Notes under the pieces: model-generated
The model's database searches: none
Told to the model about the DNA's origin: nothing
Seen by the model: the letters and a program-made list of their open reading frames with translations, nothing else
Shown: piece by piece, positions 17,801 to 26,998 of the stretch
Numbering within the stretch: the stretch's first letter is position 1
Layout of the letters: each line of letters starts with the position of its first letter
From: an uncultured Methanobrevibacter sp.
GTDB taxonomy: Archaea > Methanobacteriota > Methanobacteria > Methanobacteriales > Methanobacteriaceae
Reading direction: 5' to 3'
Length of the DNA: 48,945 nucleotides
Assembly: GCF_946408925.1 (NCBI RefSeq)
Contig: NZ_CAMJUE010000009.1
Span: 1-48,945 of the forward strand
Position numbers and translations under genes: made by a program

Positions 17801-19347
17801 CAAAAATAAACACAGAACTGGAAATAATCGTCAATCAGAACACCAATAATCCTGTGGAGATTGTTGTAACAGTAAAAGACCAGTTTGGCAATGCTGTTGA
17901 TGTCGGAGAGGTAACCTTCAATTTGAATGGTAAAACAGTCACTGCCAATGTGAATGAAGGAATTGCAATTGTCACTCATGTATTTAGCTCAATGGGAAAT
18001 AATTCTATAACTGCTTATTATAATGACAACTCAAACAGGTTCAATTCATCAAATGCCACTTCAAGCGTAAATGTTTCCAAAATCAAAGTTGAAATGACAT
18101 TAAACATTACAGACAATATCAATATCACAGTTGAATTCAACCAAACAGTAAACGGATATGTCAACTTGCTTATTGACGCTAAGGTATACAAGCAGAAGGT
18201 AACAGGAGAAAAATGCATATTCGGTTTAACCAACCTTGAAAGCAGAATCAATAGGGTTACAGCATATCTTGACAGTTCCACATATGAATGTGAAAATAAA
18301 TCCGGCGAATTCTATGTTTACTATACCTCTCAACTAACACTCAACGATTTGTCAGTATATTACGGCAATCCGTTCACTGTTGTTTTGAGTGATATTTATA
18401 ACAATGTTCCAATCAGGAATCATGAAGTGGATTTCATCATTAACGATCATCTATTCACCAACACCACTGACAAAAACGGTAAGGTGATGTTCTATATTAA
18501 TTTCATAGGCGATTATGATGTTAAAATCAGATTTAACGGTGATGATGATTACGATTCATGTTCCCTAAGTTCATCCGTTCAAATCAAATCAACAATAATT
18601 TCTTCTTATGAGGTTAAAACCATAAATTCACAATATGAATTCCAATTGCTTGATGGATACGGAAATCCATTGAACAACACAAATGTAAGTGTATTTATGA
18701 ACTATAGGACCTACAGTTTAAGCACTGATAAAGACGGTATGGTTCAATTGAATATTAATTTAAATCCCGGAAACAATGCGTTGGTAATCACCAATCCCGT
18801 CACAAATGAAATTAAAACTCAAAACATTAAGATTATGCCAAGAATATGTGAAAATCATGACTTGACAATGTATTACGGTGCGGGGAAATACTTTAAAGCC
18901 AAATTCCTGGATGATGACGGAAATGCTGCAAAAGGAGTTACTGTAAGATTCACCTTCAACGGCAAGACATACATTAAAACCACAGACAGCAAAGGTTATG
19001 CTTCTCTAAAAATTTCCGCAAATCCTTTAAAATCCACTGTAACTGCAGAATATAAAGGATTCCGGATATCAAATAATATAATCATTAAATCAACAATTAT
19101 TACAAAAAATATTAACGTTAAAAAAGGAAAAACCATTAAGTTCACTGCCAAACTTTTAAACAAAAACGGTAAAATCCTTAAATATAAAAAGATAACATTC
19201 AAGTTCAAGGGCAAAACATATAAGGTAAAGACAAATAAGTATGGTAAGGCAACTCTGAAAATTACCAAAAAGTACAAAAAAGGAAAATACACCATAACCT
19301 CCAGTTATGGAAAGCTTAAAATCAAAAATACTATAAGAATCAGGTAG
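14803..19347 (+). CDS. Adhesin-like protein with papain-like (C1A) cysteine peptidase domain, copy 2
   Basis: From TTG 14803 the product has 1514 residues; from the in-frame ATG at 14788 it would have 1519. After the signal peptide ('LTSILLFTLILIPATFA') come short beta-helix repeats (to about 345), then the C1A domain: 'VTPVKNQGNDGNCWAFA' with Cys366, His504 ('NHAIVIVGWDD') and Asn530 ('IKNSWGASW'). A lectin-like module, several Ig-like modules ('GNPVKKGFVVFSVDG' type) and the shared C-terminal lysine-rich domain follow. The segment 'ENHDLTMYYG' before the last modules is conserved in all three copies. Its beta-helix part is shorter and less regular than in copy 1. The next paralogue starts 11 nt after its stop, so the two are surely co-transcribed. 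Confidence 0.85.
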   Translation: MKRMQFITLTSILLFTLILIPATFAVENQTVMASGNETISSDVNEDMLSNHYYFDASLDNDKGDGSMYNPYQKLTPYRVKANSVLHLDDGEYNFNSNAEFNNVTMIGEGSQNTIIKNAVITSSNSLTLYNLTFADSTFKMRNDLTAVNCIFTNSSSTKYGGVIFPEEGKVVEITLDGCTFSGNDAVCGGAIYMNEGVLNIKNSLFINNHAQLFGGAIASLRSSVTFDNVTARNNKAGGDGGVVWSLYGDFKMYNSTLTGNHAENGAGLFIDEADYNIIINNRFIDNVPLIRASLFSFYNSNSTIRDNEYSDSGDLYETSDLDFIGNGNYTLYNSPSIEITDIPSKYDLRQLGYVTPVKNQGNDGNCWAFATLATLESCILKALGESFDLSESNVKNLFGRYSDYGWTLETNKGAYASSGYNHLISWLGPVLEKDDPYIVGTIYSKVFNSLMHVQNVLYLQRNNFTDNDEIKKAIMTYGAVYTPVYANFDGNGHQYYNGEKSANHAIVIVGWDDDMTFSGAPGKGGWIIKNSWGASWRGTGYGYVSYYDVTCAPIGKADSVFTFILNDTMKYDKNYQHDVQGKSDFFLNSSSSVWYKNKFTSTENEYLAAVSTMFDKQANYTFSVYVNGELKLTQSGSTKPGYYTFNLDEIIPLSKGDVFEVVFNITVVGDAGVPIAEKVSFNKYYYKQNISFISYDGVNWADLFDLKWKYTTHSYDSSVACIKAFTYLKKIGTNVKLSLDNIRDTTLDLIAAVYNQWGYAVNHGTVTFNVSGTEHAVSVVNGVAKLCDVMFNVGVNNFTAAFSNSGYEDSLNYTLFDKNPINTTIEFNEIGQHNEVTISACVRDDKGMPVNYGDVTFNIEGMNYTVRITDGMASINHTFANLGENNITAYYNGNYSYCKSNVTKSIFVLLINTEISLTVLSDYNPFNIVAEIVDENGNPVKKGFVVFSVDGQAYLIDVTDGRANFTYSFTKMGINNVSAVYGDNGYIYNSSKTNRSIEVSKINTELEIIVNQNTNNPVEIVVTVKDQFGNAVDVGEVTFNLNGKTVTANVNEGIAIVTHVFSSMGNNSITAYYNDNSNRFNSSNATSSVNVSKIKVEMTLNITDNINITVEFNQTVNGYVNLLIDAKVYKQKVTGEKCIFGLTNLESRINRVTAYLDSSTYECENKSGEFYVYYTSQLTLNDLSVYYGNPFTVVLSDIYNNVPIRNHEVDFIINDHLFTNTTDKNGKVMFYINFIGDYDVKIRFNGDDDYDSCSLSSSVQIKSTIISSYEVKTINSQYEFQLLDGYGNPLNNTNVSVFMNYRTYSLSTDKDGMVQLNINLNPGNNALVITNPVTNEIKTQNIKIMPRICENHDLTMYYGAGKYFKAKFLDDDGNAAKGVTVRFTFNGKTYIKTTDSKGYASLKISANPLKSTVTAEYKGFRISNNIIIKSTIITKNINVKKGKTIKFTAKLLNKNGKILKYKKITFKFKGKTYKVKTNKYGKATLKITKKYKKGKYTITSSYGKLKIKNTIRIR

Positions 19348-19358
19348 GATTTGATAAG

Positions 19359-22300
19359 ATGTTCAACAAAAGATTATTGCTGTTGTTTTCAATGGTTCTA
19401 ATTTTAATCATGATTCCGCAGGTTTTTGGTGAGGAAAATGTCACTGACAGCCTGTCTGCCGATTTTAATGAAACGCTTTTATCGGATTCACAGGATATCT
19501 ATTTCGACTCAAATGCCTCACATGACCATGGTGAGGGAACTTTGGATAATCCTTATAGGCAGTTGCGCGACGGCAGAATCCTTGACGGCTCAGTGATTCA
19601 TCTTAAAAACGGTGAATATAATTATACATGTTTAAATTCACATAATGACATTTCATTCATTGGTCAGGATGCATCAAAAACCATCATCAACGGTAATGGG
19701 GGAGTCCTGCTTGTAAACAACAGAATCACCCTGACAAATGTAACAATTTGCAATCTTGTTATTTTCAATCAGGCGGACCTGACAGCCTCAAACACATTTT
19801 TTGTTAACTCATCCGGAACAAAAATAAACTCCAACAGTTTCGGAGGCGCAATCTATTGTGTGGACAAGACTCATAATGCCAATTTGGTCAACTGTACTTT
19901 TATGAATAATTATGCTGATTTTGGCGGAGCAATTTATTTAAATGGGGGCAATATCGAAATTGATGACTGCTCATTTATAAACAACACTGCCTATAACTAT
20001 GGCGGAGCTATAGCCTGTGAAGGCAGTGATTCAAAAACTCCAAGAGTCACAATTAAAAAATCAAGATTCATTTCAGACTCATCATTAAGTGATGCGGGAG
20101 GAGCAATATATCTCAAATCCGTGATTTTCAATGCCCTGGATTTAAATATCTCCTCAGCTAATGCAACTTTCGGCGGAGCGATGTGCCTTTTAAAATCAAA
20201 TTCAAATATAACCGGTCTTAATGCTTATAACAATACTGCAGGTTTCAACGGCGGTGCAATCTATCAGATGTATGGCAATCTGTCCGTGCACAATTCTCAT
20301 TTTCAAAAAAACCATGCAAAAAACGGGGCAGGAATATTCAGTGACAATGCACACTTTATCGATGCTCAAAATAACCGGTTCATAAATAACTCAGCTTCAA
20401 TGCATGCCGGTGCATTCTATCTGCTTTTCAACAACAATTCAAGTGTCAAAAACAACACATATCTTAACAATAATGCCGGTAAGTATGATGACTTTTTAAA
20501 TCAGTCTGTGTTATCTGTAATAGTTCATGATTCAGATTATATATTATTTAATAATGAAATCTATGATTCCGCTTTGCCTTCCCGTTACACCAGCCCTGCA
20601 ACACCATCCAAAAACCAGATTAATGGTGGAAACTGCTGGGCATTTGCAACCATAGCTGCTCTTGAATCGGCCATTTTAAAGGCTTCAGGCGAGGAGATAG
20701 ACTTATCTGAAGAGAACATGAAAAACATAGCCGCATTATACTCAACATATGGCTGGAATATGGAAACCAATCAGGGAGGTTATGACAATATGGGTCTTGG
20801 ATATCTTGTAAGCTGGATTGGGCCTGTATTTGACAGTCAGGATCCTTATAAAGGCAACACTGTTTTATCTCCATTGCTGGATGCAGTTATGCATGTTCAA
20901 AACATTGAATTTTTAAAAAGAACCAGTGTTAATGATTTGAATTCCATTAAAAAGGCCATTAGGGATTATGGAGGAGTATATTCAAGTATTTACATGATGG
21001 CATACTACAACCCGCAGGCAGGTGCATATGTGCAGTGCTACAGAGGCAATTTGCCTGGAGATCATGCCGTTGAACTGGTGGGATGGGATGATAATTTCTA
21101 TATTCCTGGAGCTCCCGGAAGAGGTGCATGGATTGCTAAAAACAGCTGGGGTGAAGACTGGGGCAGTAACGGTTACTTTTATGTTTCATATTATGATACT
21201 TCATGTCCGAAACTTAATGTAGACGAAGCAGCTTTTGCTTTCATATTGAATGACACCATGAAATATGATAAGAATTACCAGTATGATATAGCTAAAACCG
21301 ATTACTTCATGAATACCACAAAAACCGTATGGTATAAAAACATCTTCAAAGCAACAGACAATGAATATCTTGCTGCGGTTTCCACATATTTCCAAAAGGA
21401 AACCTCATGGGATTTAACCATTAAAATAAACAATGTTTTAAAGCTTACAAAATCTGGAAAATCAAATCCAGGATATTACACACTGGATTTGGGTCAGATG
21501 ATTCCAATGAATGTTGGTGATGTTTTTGAGGTAATGTTTAGGATAACTGTCGATAAGGATGCTGGCGTTCCAATTTCAGAAAAACTGAGCCTCAACAATT
21601 ATTTCTATCATGAAAACATTTCATATATAAGCTACGACGGCAACAACTGGAAAGACCTCTACAGCCTGCCCGGGGAATATCCGGACCATTACTATGAATC
21701 TCAGGTTGCATGCATTAAGGCATTCACAATCCTAAACCCGATTCAAACCACCTTGACATTATCAATTGAAAACAGATCACCTGATAAGGCAGATGTTGTA
21801 GCGGAGGTTTTAAATCAATGGGGCTATGCGGTAAACTGTGGAGAGGTTACATTTAAAGTGGATGGGCAAACCTATACAGTAAATGTCTCTAGTGGAAAAG
21901 CATTAATGGAGATACCATTTAAATCATGCAACATTTCTGCCCAGTTCAACGCAGTAGGTTACAATTCATCAGGCATGAAAATAGAACTCGCAAATCCGTT
22001 AGTCAACACTCACATTACCTTAAATGTCACAGGAAACTACAATCCAATCAACATCACCGCAAACATCACAGATGAGTATGGAAAACCGGTAAAATACGGA
22101 TATGTCGTATTCATTGTTGGCGGTGAAGAGTATGTTGCTGATGTAAAAGACGGAATTGCCGGATTGGAAAACATTTATGTTCAGCCGGTGGAATTTGAAA
22201 TTGAAGCATATTATGAAGATTCATTTTACTATAACTCATCATATGCAATCAAATCTCATCAGCTGTCCAGAATCAATACAAGAATCTATCTCGATATTAC

Positions 22301-23828
22301 AGGCAATGAATTCAACAATCCGGTAAGTATCAAAGCGCAAGTTGTCGATGAGAACAACAATCCTGTCAAAAGAGGATTTGTCGTATTTTTAGTGTCAGAT
22401 GAATACTATACAGTTGATGTTGGAAACGGAACTGCATATTTAAATCATACCTTCACTGAAATAGGTGAAAATGAGGTTTTTGCAGGATTCACAGATTATT
22501 ACTTATATAATATGTCCATATCTAACTCAACAGTCAACGTTTCAAAAATGAAAATCAATCTTACATTCAGCAGGATAATTAATGAATGTGATGCAATTTT
22601 TGGTATCGGCATTAGGGACTGCGCCCGTGGATTCAGAATAATCATTGACTTAAACGGAACAGTGTCATATTACACCTCAACTGAAGGATATGTATTGGCG
22701 GAAATGAAAAACCTTGAAAAAGGCCATTACAACTACACTGTCAGACTTGCAAGCCCAATATATGATGCAGAGGATATTAAAGGGGAATTTGACATTGTCC
22801 ATCAAAGGACAAGCCTGATTGCAAGGGATGCAAATATATATTATGGCGGCCAATACCAGGTAATCCTAAAGGATAATTCAGGAAAAATAATTTCCAGTCG
22901 TGATGTTTACCTTACAATCAACGGTCATACCTACAAAAAACGAACTGATGAAAACGGGGTTGCACTTTTTGATATTTCCGTACCTGCCGGTGCTTATGAT
23001 GCAAAAATCAACTTTATAGGGGATGACGAATACCTAAAATCATCAGATATTGTTAAAATCATTTCAATTTCCACAATTGAATTCAAGTCAACAAAGTATC
23101 CTACAGATTCCAATTATCAGGCTACATTGCGTGATTCAAACGGTAAGCTATTGGTAAATCAGAAAGTGGAAGTTTCAATAAATGGAAAAACCTATAATTC
23201 AATTTCAGATAAAAACGGACAGGTTTCAGTAAACCTCAATTTGGCTGTTGGGCCATGCAGTGTTAAGATAACAAATCCTCTAACTGGTGAAGTCAGACTC
23301 CAAACGGTCAGCATAATAGAAAGAATAGTCCAAAACAGGGATTTGACAATATACTATGGCTCAACTACCTTATTCAAGGTTAGGGTATATGATGATTCGG
23401 CCAAATTTTCAAAAGGCCTTAAGGTAACATTCAGGATAAGCGGTAAAACATATTATGGAGTTACCGACAAAAACGGCTATGCATCAGTTAAACTGACTCA
23501 AAAACCGGGAACATACAATATTGTTGTTCAATATAAAAATTATAAGGTCTCCAATAAAATTAAAATCAAATCCACTATAATAACCAAGGACATTAAGGTT
23601 AAAAAATCAAAGACAATAAAGTTCACCGCAAAACTTGTGAATTCCAAGGGAAAAATCCTTAAAAACAAGAAGATCACTTTCAAGTTCAAGGGTAAAGTCT
23701 ATAAGGTTAAAACCAACAAGAAGGGAAATGCTGTTTTAAAAATCACCAAAAAATACAGGAAAGGAAAATATACAATAACTTCCAGATATGGAAAATTAAC
23801 AATAAAAAATAAGATAAGGATAATATGA
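19359..23828 (+). CDS. Adhesin-like protein with papain-like (C1A) cysteine peptidase domain, copy 3
   Basis: The 1489-residue product follows the same plan: signal peptide ('LLLFSMVLILIMIPQVFG'), beta-helix repeats (about 45-390), and a C1A domain with 'PSKNQINGGNCWAFATI'. Catalytic residues are Cys426, His569 ('GDHAVELVGWDD') and Asn595 ('AKNSWGEDWG'). A lectin-like module, Ig-like modules and a lysine-rich C-terminus complete it. The usual 'YDLR..G.VTPVKNQ' before the active site is altered to 'SRYTSPATPSKNQ', so the start of the mature peptidase differs from its paralogues. Translation may be coupled to copy 2 (11-nt gap; an AGGTAGG-like site overlaps the preceding stop). It ends 3 nt from the convergent thymidylate synthase gene. 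Confidence 0.85.
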   Translation: MFNKRLLLLFSMVLILIMIPQVFGEENVTDSLSADFNETLLSDSQDIYFDSNASHDHGEGTLDNPYRQLRDGRILDGSVIHLKNGEYNYTCLNSHNDISFIGQDASKTIINGNGGVLLVNNRITLTNVTICNLVIFNQADLTASNTFFVNSSGTKINSNSFGGAIYCVDKTHNANLVNCTFMNNYADFGGAIYLNGGNIEIDDCSFINNTAYNYGGAIACEGSDSKTPRVTIKKSRFISDSSLSDAGGAIYLKSVIFNALDLNISSANATFGGAMCLLKSNSNITGLNAYNNTAGFNGGAIYQMYGNLSVHNSHFQKNHAKNGAGIFSDNAHFIDAQNNRFINNSASMHAGAFYLLFNNNSSVKNNTYLNNNAGKYDDFLNQSVLSVIVHDSDYILFNNEIYDSALPSRYTSPATPSKNQINGGNCWAFATIAALESAILKASGEEIDLSEENMKNIAALYSTYGWNMETNQGGYDNMGLGYLVSWIGPVFDSQDPYKGNTVLSPLLDAVMHVQNIEFLKRTSVNDLNSIKKAIRDYGGVYSSIYMMAYYNPQAGAYVQCYRGNLPGDHAVELVGWDDNFYIPGAPGRGAWIAKNSWGEDWGSNGYFYVSYYDTSCPKLNVDEAAFAFILNDTMKYDKNYQYDIAKTDYFMNTTKTVWYKNIFKATDNEYLAAVSTYFQKETSWDLTIKINNVLKLTKSGKSNPGYYTLDLGQMIPMNVGDVFEVMFRITVDKDAGVPISEKLSLNNYFYHENISYISYDGNNWKDLYSLPGEYPDHYYESQVACIKAFTILNPIQTTLTLSIENRSPDKADVVAEVLNQWGYAVNCGEVTFKVDGQTYTVNVSSGKALMEIPFKSCNISAQFNAVGYNSSGMKIELANPLVNTHITLNVTGNYNPINITANITDEYGKPVKYGYVVFIVGGEEYVADVKDGIAGLENIYVQPVEFEIEAYYEDSFYYNSSYAIKSHQLSRINTRIYLDITGNEFNNPVSIKAQVVDENNNPVKRGFVVFLVSDEYYTVDVGNGTAYLNHTFTEIGENEVFAGFTDYYLYNMSISNSTVNVSKMKINLTFSRIINECDAIFGIGIRDCARGFRIIIDLNGTVSYYTSTEGYVLAEMKNLEKGHYNYTVRLASPIYDAEDIKGEFDIVHQRTSLIARDANIYYGGQYQVILKDNSGKIISSRDVYLTINGHTYKKRTDENGVALFDISVPAGAYDAKINFIGDDEYLKSSDIVKIISISTIEFKSTKYPTDSNYQATLRDSNGKLLVNQKVEVSINGKTYNSISDKNGQVSVNLNLAVGPCSVKITNPLTGEVRLQTVSIIERIVQNRDLTIYYGSTTLFKVRVYDDSAKFSKGLKVTFRISGKTYYGVTDKNGYASVKLTQKPGTYNIVVQYKNYKVSNKIKIKSTIITKDIKVKKSKTIKFTAKLVNSKGKILKNKKITFKFKGKVYKVKTNKKGNAVLKITKKYRKGKYTITSRYGKLTIKNKIRII

Positions 23829-23835
23829 TCCTTAT
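23814..23835. terminator. Two-way terminator hairpin spanning both convergent stop codons
   Basis: ATAAGGAT 23814-23821 pairs with ATCCTTAT 23828-23835 (8 bp, 6-nt loop). The hairpin covers the TGA of the adhesin (23826-23828) and the stop of the minus-strand gene (23832-23834). Both flanks are A/T rich, so it can work in both directions. Confidence 0.55.
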
Positions 23836-24530
23836 TTGTTTGCTTTAATAAGTTTACGTGCTGCTTTCAGGTCGGTATTGTAGATATGGCCTGAGGTGGA
23901 GTGGTAATGAACTCCTCCGAAGTTCAGCTTTTCACCAATTATTTCTTTGTTCACTTCCTCTTTCATTTTAAGTCCGAGATAAGCTATAAAGAACATGTTT
24001 GAGTAGAATGCACCGAAAATGTCGTTGCTTCTGAATATGCAGTGTATGGTCAGTTCGTTGTCACGTACAATGCACTGTAAAAATTGAAGGCATGGAATGT
24101 CTTCACGGTCTGCATCCAGCTGAGGGTCAATTGTAACTGCCACTGCACGGTTTGAACCGGTAGCGGTCAGTATCCTTTGCTTCATTGTATTGAACTGGTC
24201 AATGTCGAAATGGGCATAGATACGGTTGGGATATGTGTATACGAATCCCTGGTCATCCGGATTTTCTGCTGATTTGACGTATTCGTATAGGGCATCGCTT
24301 TTTATTGGGCATCCTTCCATGTCGAACTTTCCTGACTTGATGTCATCGAGTAGCTGTTCTCGAGTGTAGTGCTGATATTTTGCCCTGAATTTCAGGTTGA
24401 ACGGATCGTCAATGATGTAAAAATTTCCCAGACTTTCGACTAAATGATGATTTGAGTCTTTGTATGTTTCTTTTCCGCTTTTCAAGATTTTATCAACAAA
24501 ATCTAAATAGCATTGATTAATTGTTAACAT
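23832..24530 (-). CDS. thyA: Archaeal-type thymidylate synthase
   Basis: The 232-residue product resembles the short thymidylate synthases of methanogens, which methylate dUMP to dTMP. Visible motifs are the nucleophile in 'DREDIPCLQFLQ' (Cys147), the phosphate-binding 'FRSNDIFGAFYSN' (Arg167, Asn169, Asp170) and the nucleotide-binding 'SGHIYNTD' (His215, Tyr217), in the order expected for ThyA. The protein lacks the extended N-terminal regions of bacterial enzymes. In methanogens the carbon donor is thought to be a tetrahydromethanopterin derivative rather than a folate. The ATG at 24530 has GGTG with a 9-nt spacer; a GTG at 24542 would overlap that site. A TATA-like stretch lies near 24572-24585. 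The gene is monocistronic. Confidence 0.75.
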   Translation of the reverse strand: MLTINQCYLDFVDKILKSGKETYKDSNHHLVESLGNFYIIDDPFNLKFRAKYQHYTREQLLDDIKSGKFDMEGCPIKSDALYEYVKSAENPDDQGFVYTYPNRIYAHFDIDQFNTMKQRILTATGSNRAVAVTIDPQLDADREDIPCLQFLQCIVRDNELTIHCIFRSNDIFGAFYSNMFFIAYLGLKMKEEVNKEIIGEKLNFGGVHYHSTSGHIYNTDLKAARKLIKANK

Positions 24531-24742
24531 AATAAATCGCACCTTTAACTAATTAAGTTTTGTTTTTGTTAATATATAATAGTAGTTATTTGGCAATGTC
24601 GGCCGTTTAATGTAGATAGCAGTATTTCATATTGGAGGTTTTGATATATCAAGTTAATATCTTAAAGAATCGCATGATTATTCTGATATTTGGTTGTTGA
24701 AATTGATTTTAATTGATGCTAAAATTAATATTATTGAAGTTA

Positions 24743-25312
24743 TTAGTCGTCAACATTTTTGATGAATTTTGCCGGAACGCCTCCGACAACAGTTCCAGGC
24801 TCAACATCCTTTGTAACCACGGCACCTGCAGCAACAATGGCGCCTTCACCGATTCTCACACCGGGCAGGACTGTAACGTTGGAGCCAAGCCAGGCCTTAT
24901 CCTCAATGTGGACAGGTTCCGGATACATGTCTGCCCTTGATTCCGGATCTGAGACATGATTTAAAGTCAAAAGACATGCGTTATGTCCAATCAGAACGTC
25001 ATCTCCAATGTATATTCCGCCCTGATCCTGCATTTTGCATCCCGAATTTATGAAAACGTTTTCACCGATGTGGATATTCTTACCGCAATCTGTGTTGAAA
25101 GGTGGCATTAAACCTAAAGTCTTATTTACCGGTTTGTTTGTAAGTTCGGCAAAAAGCTCCTGGATTTCATCGGGAGTGTGGTACTCGTTGTTGATTTTAT
25201 GTGTTATTTTTAAGGCATCATGAAGAAGGCCGGTCATGAATTCATGCTCGGCTGAGCCTCCATAAATCCTTTTTCCGCTATTTACATAATTTAAATATTC
25301 TTCTAGTTCCAT
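24743..25312 (-). CDS. Hexapeptide-repeat sugar O-acetyltransferase (maltose/galactoside acetyltransferase type)
   Basis: The 189-residue product shows the Maa/LacA layout: an N-terminal helical part with 'YGGSAEHEFM', then a left-handed beta-helix of hexapeptide repeats ('IHIGENVFINSGCKMQDQ', 'IYIGDDVLIGHNACLL'). The catalytic His region is 'LTLNHVSDPESRADM', and the end is typical: 'AAGAVVTKDVEPGTVVGGVP'. It likely transfers an acetyl group from acetyl-CoA to a sugar in the cytoplasm. In this setting, cell-surface polysaccharide precursors or sugar detoxification are plausible, but the acceptor is unknown. No clear ribosome binding site precedes the ATG. The adjacent minus-strand genes have their own gaps, so an operon is uncertain. 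Confidence 0.85.
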   Translation of the reverse strand: MELEEYLNYVNSGKRIYGGSAEHEFMTGLLHDALKITHKINNEYHTPDEIQELFAELTNKPVNKTLGLMPPFNTDCGKNIHIGENVFINSGCKMQDQGGIYIGDDVLIGHNACLLTLNHVSDPESRADMYPEPVHIEDKAWLGSNVTVLPGVRIGEGAIVAAGAVVTKDVEPGTVVGGVPAKFIKNVDD

Positions 25313-25359
25313 GGTTTATTGTTTATTTGAACTAATTAAAAAAAGTAGCTGGTAAAATA

Positions 25360-26052
25360 TCAGCAGGCATATTTTACCATCAAATCGAATAAATCCTTTG
25401 CCCAGTCGGTTGAATCCTGTTTGGTGATATTTTCCGGAATCTCATATACAAAAGTCGGATAACCTGCTTTTGCAATCGGACATGACACCAGCACTGCTGA
25501 AGTTGATTTGTATGATTCGTTACCGGTTTTCGGATAGTATCCGAAATCGCTTGTTTTATTTATTTGCTCAGCAATCTTTACTGAAGCATTATCCATTTCC
25601 GGGGTGGCCAGGTAAAATCCTTCACCATACCATTCAACATGTGAGTGGCTTATGATTACACAGTCTGTGTCTGTTCTGTTCACTTCGGGATTAACAAAGT
25701 CATGAACAAGACTTTCACCGTTTGCCCTTCCCTTTTCGTAATTTTTTGCATCTTTTGTCACATTGACCTGATAATGTATGATTTTAACATCCGGATGCTC
25801 ATTTGCATATTCCTTTGCCGCTTTAATTTCCGGATTTATTGCAAGTTTTTCCCTTGGATGAATTCCGGTAATTAAAGAAATAGAGTTTTCTGCACTTTCA
25901 TTACCATAAACGATTTTTTCAACAGTTCCCAGACTGTTGTTTCCAAGTATTTTGTATGTTGCATGTTCATCCCGGTACTGTTCACTGACTATTGCAACTG
26001 CAAGTACTAGTAAAAGTGCAAAAATAAGAATGATTTTTGTTTTTCTTTTCAA
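25360..26052 (-). CDS. Membrane-anchored protein with M14-type zinc peptidase-like residues
   Basis: The 230-residue product begins at a TTG with AGGTG 5 nt upstream. An N-terminal membrane helix or signal (about 6-23) is followed by an exported domain. 'LITGIHPREKL' carries an HxxE pair (His65, Glu68). 'GRANGESLVHDFVNPEVN' resembles the substrate-binding stretch of carboxypeptidase/AstE-like proteins. 'IISHSHVEW' offers the second zinc His (136 or 138), and 'FVYEIPE' the catalytic Glu (204). The order and spacing fit a shortened M14-like metallopeptidase or desuccinylase fold. If active, it would trim peptides or amides outside the cell. The family call is inference from motifs; overall similarity is not obvious. 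Confidence 0.5.
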   Translation of the reverse strand: MKRKTKIILIFALLLVLAVAIVSEQYRDEHATYKILGNNSLGTVEKIVYGNESAENSISLITGIHPREKLAINPEIKAAKEYANEHPDVKIIHYQVNVTKDAKNYEKGRANGESLVHDFVNPEVNRTDTDCVIISHSHVEWYGEGFYLATPEMDNASVKIAEQINKTSDFGYYPKTGNESYKSTSAVLVSCPIAKAGYPTFVYEIPENITKQDSTDWAKDLFDLMVKYAC

Positions 26053-26416
26053 AATTTCACCTATATAATGTAATATATTTTTTTAATTATAATATAATTT
26101 TTGGCAAATTCTTGAAAATATTAAAGAATAAGGCCAGATTGCTCCAACCTTATCCGCCAATTTTACATGTCTCATCCATTAATATAGTTTTCTATAATTT
26201 ATTGTAAAGAACGGGGAAACTTCTCTACATTATTCTCTTAGTTCTCAAAGTATATATTATTTTTCTTATTTTTAAGGTCAATTTTTCAATATTAAATCAA
26301 TTTGACAAACACAAACCGTTAATTTTATATATGATGTTTCAGTCATGACAATTTTACAAAGTGGGGTCAATTTTGAGCCCTAAACTTTAAATAGATTAAG
26401 CAGAATAGATTTTCAT
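26053..26416. promoter_or_regulatory. Divergent promoter region
   Basis: No gene is seen. For the minus-strand gene, a TATA-like block lies near 26070-26095. For the plus-strand gene, aactttaaata (26384-26394) lies about 23-33 nt before the ATG at 26417, suggesting a leaderless transcript. An imperfect inverted repeat GGGTCA/TGAGCCC lies just upstream of that box (about 26363-26379). A 6-bp stem ATAAGG 26128-26133 with CCTTAT 26148-26153 is also present. Confidence 0.4.
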
Positions 26417-26818
26417 ATGTACTACTATAAGTTTGAATCAATAGATTTTGAAGAGCAATATGCATTTGAACTGATGCACTGGAGGAAATTCAGCCGGGAG
26501 GAGCTTGATTTGATGGTTAAAAAGGCAATAAGAATATTCATTGAGCAGGATTTTAAAATATCCTATGTAATTCCATGCCATCTTGATATCGGTAATCTGT
26601 TTTTAGACGATTCACTTATGGAAACTCTGATTCGGGAATTCGGTTTTACCAAAATAGATTTTGAAAGCAAAGTAAGCTATGGCGGTGAAGCTCTCTTCAG
26701 TGATGATTTTCGCCACAGGGACGGTGTCAATTTCCGGGAGATTTTTCGTGATGTTAAAGTTCCAAAATGCGATTCATGCATTGAGGATGAATGTTTGATT
26801 GATAATCAGAGGTTTTAG
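26417..26818 (+). CDS. Small hypothetical protein with C-terminal Cys cluster
   Basis: The 133-residue soluble protein is not recognised. It begins 'MYYYKFESIDFEEQYAFEL', has a mixed alpha/beta pattern, and ends with 'KCDSCIEDECLIDN', three closely spaced cysteines (CxxCx4C) that could bind a metal or serve in redox. The ATG has no ribosome binding site, but a TATA box lies 23-33 nt upstream, fitting leaderless transcription. It stands alone between a divergent gene and the XRE-cupin regulator. Confidence 0.65.
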   Translation: MYYYKFESIDFEEQYAFELMHWRKFSREELDLMVKKAIRIFIEQDFKISYVIPCHLDIGNLFLDDSLMETLIREFGFTKIDFESKVSYGGEALFSDDFRHRDGVNFREIFRDVKVPKCDSCIEDECLIDNQRF

Positions 26819-26998
26819 ATGATTTCATCATGACTCTATTTTTCTGTTGAATGAAACAATACTTTTTGTTTAATTTTCCTTTTAAAATTAAATATTTTTA
26901 ATCTAAATCCCAAAATTAGGATACTTTTATATATTTAATTGAATATATCTATTCATACTTAAATCTTTAAGTAATAAAATCCAAGATGTGAAAAAGAT

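Noticed and set aside
9936-23828. Pseudomurein endoisopeptidase (C71, PeiW/PeiP-like) domains
   Set aside because: The catalytic order and motifs (NCWAFA, HAV.. VGWDD, KNSWG) are those of C1A papain-like peptidases; the C71 Cys-His-Asp pattern and pseudomurein-binding repeats were not seen.
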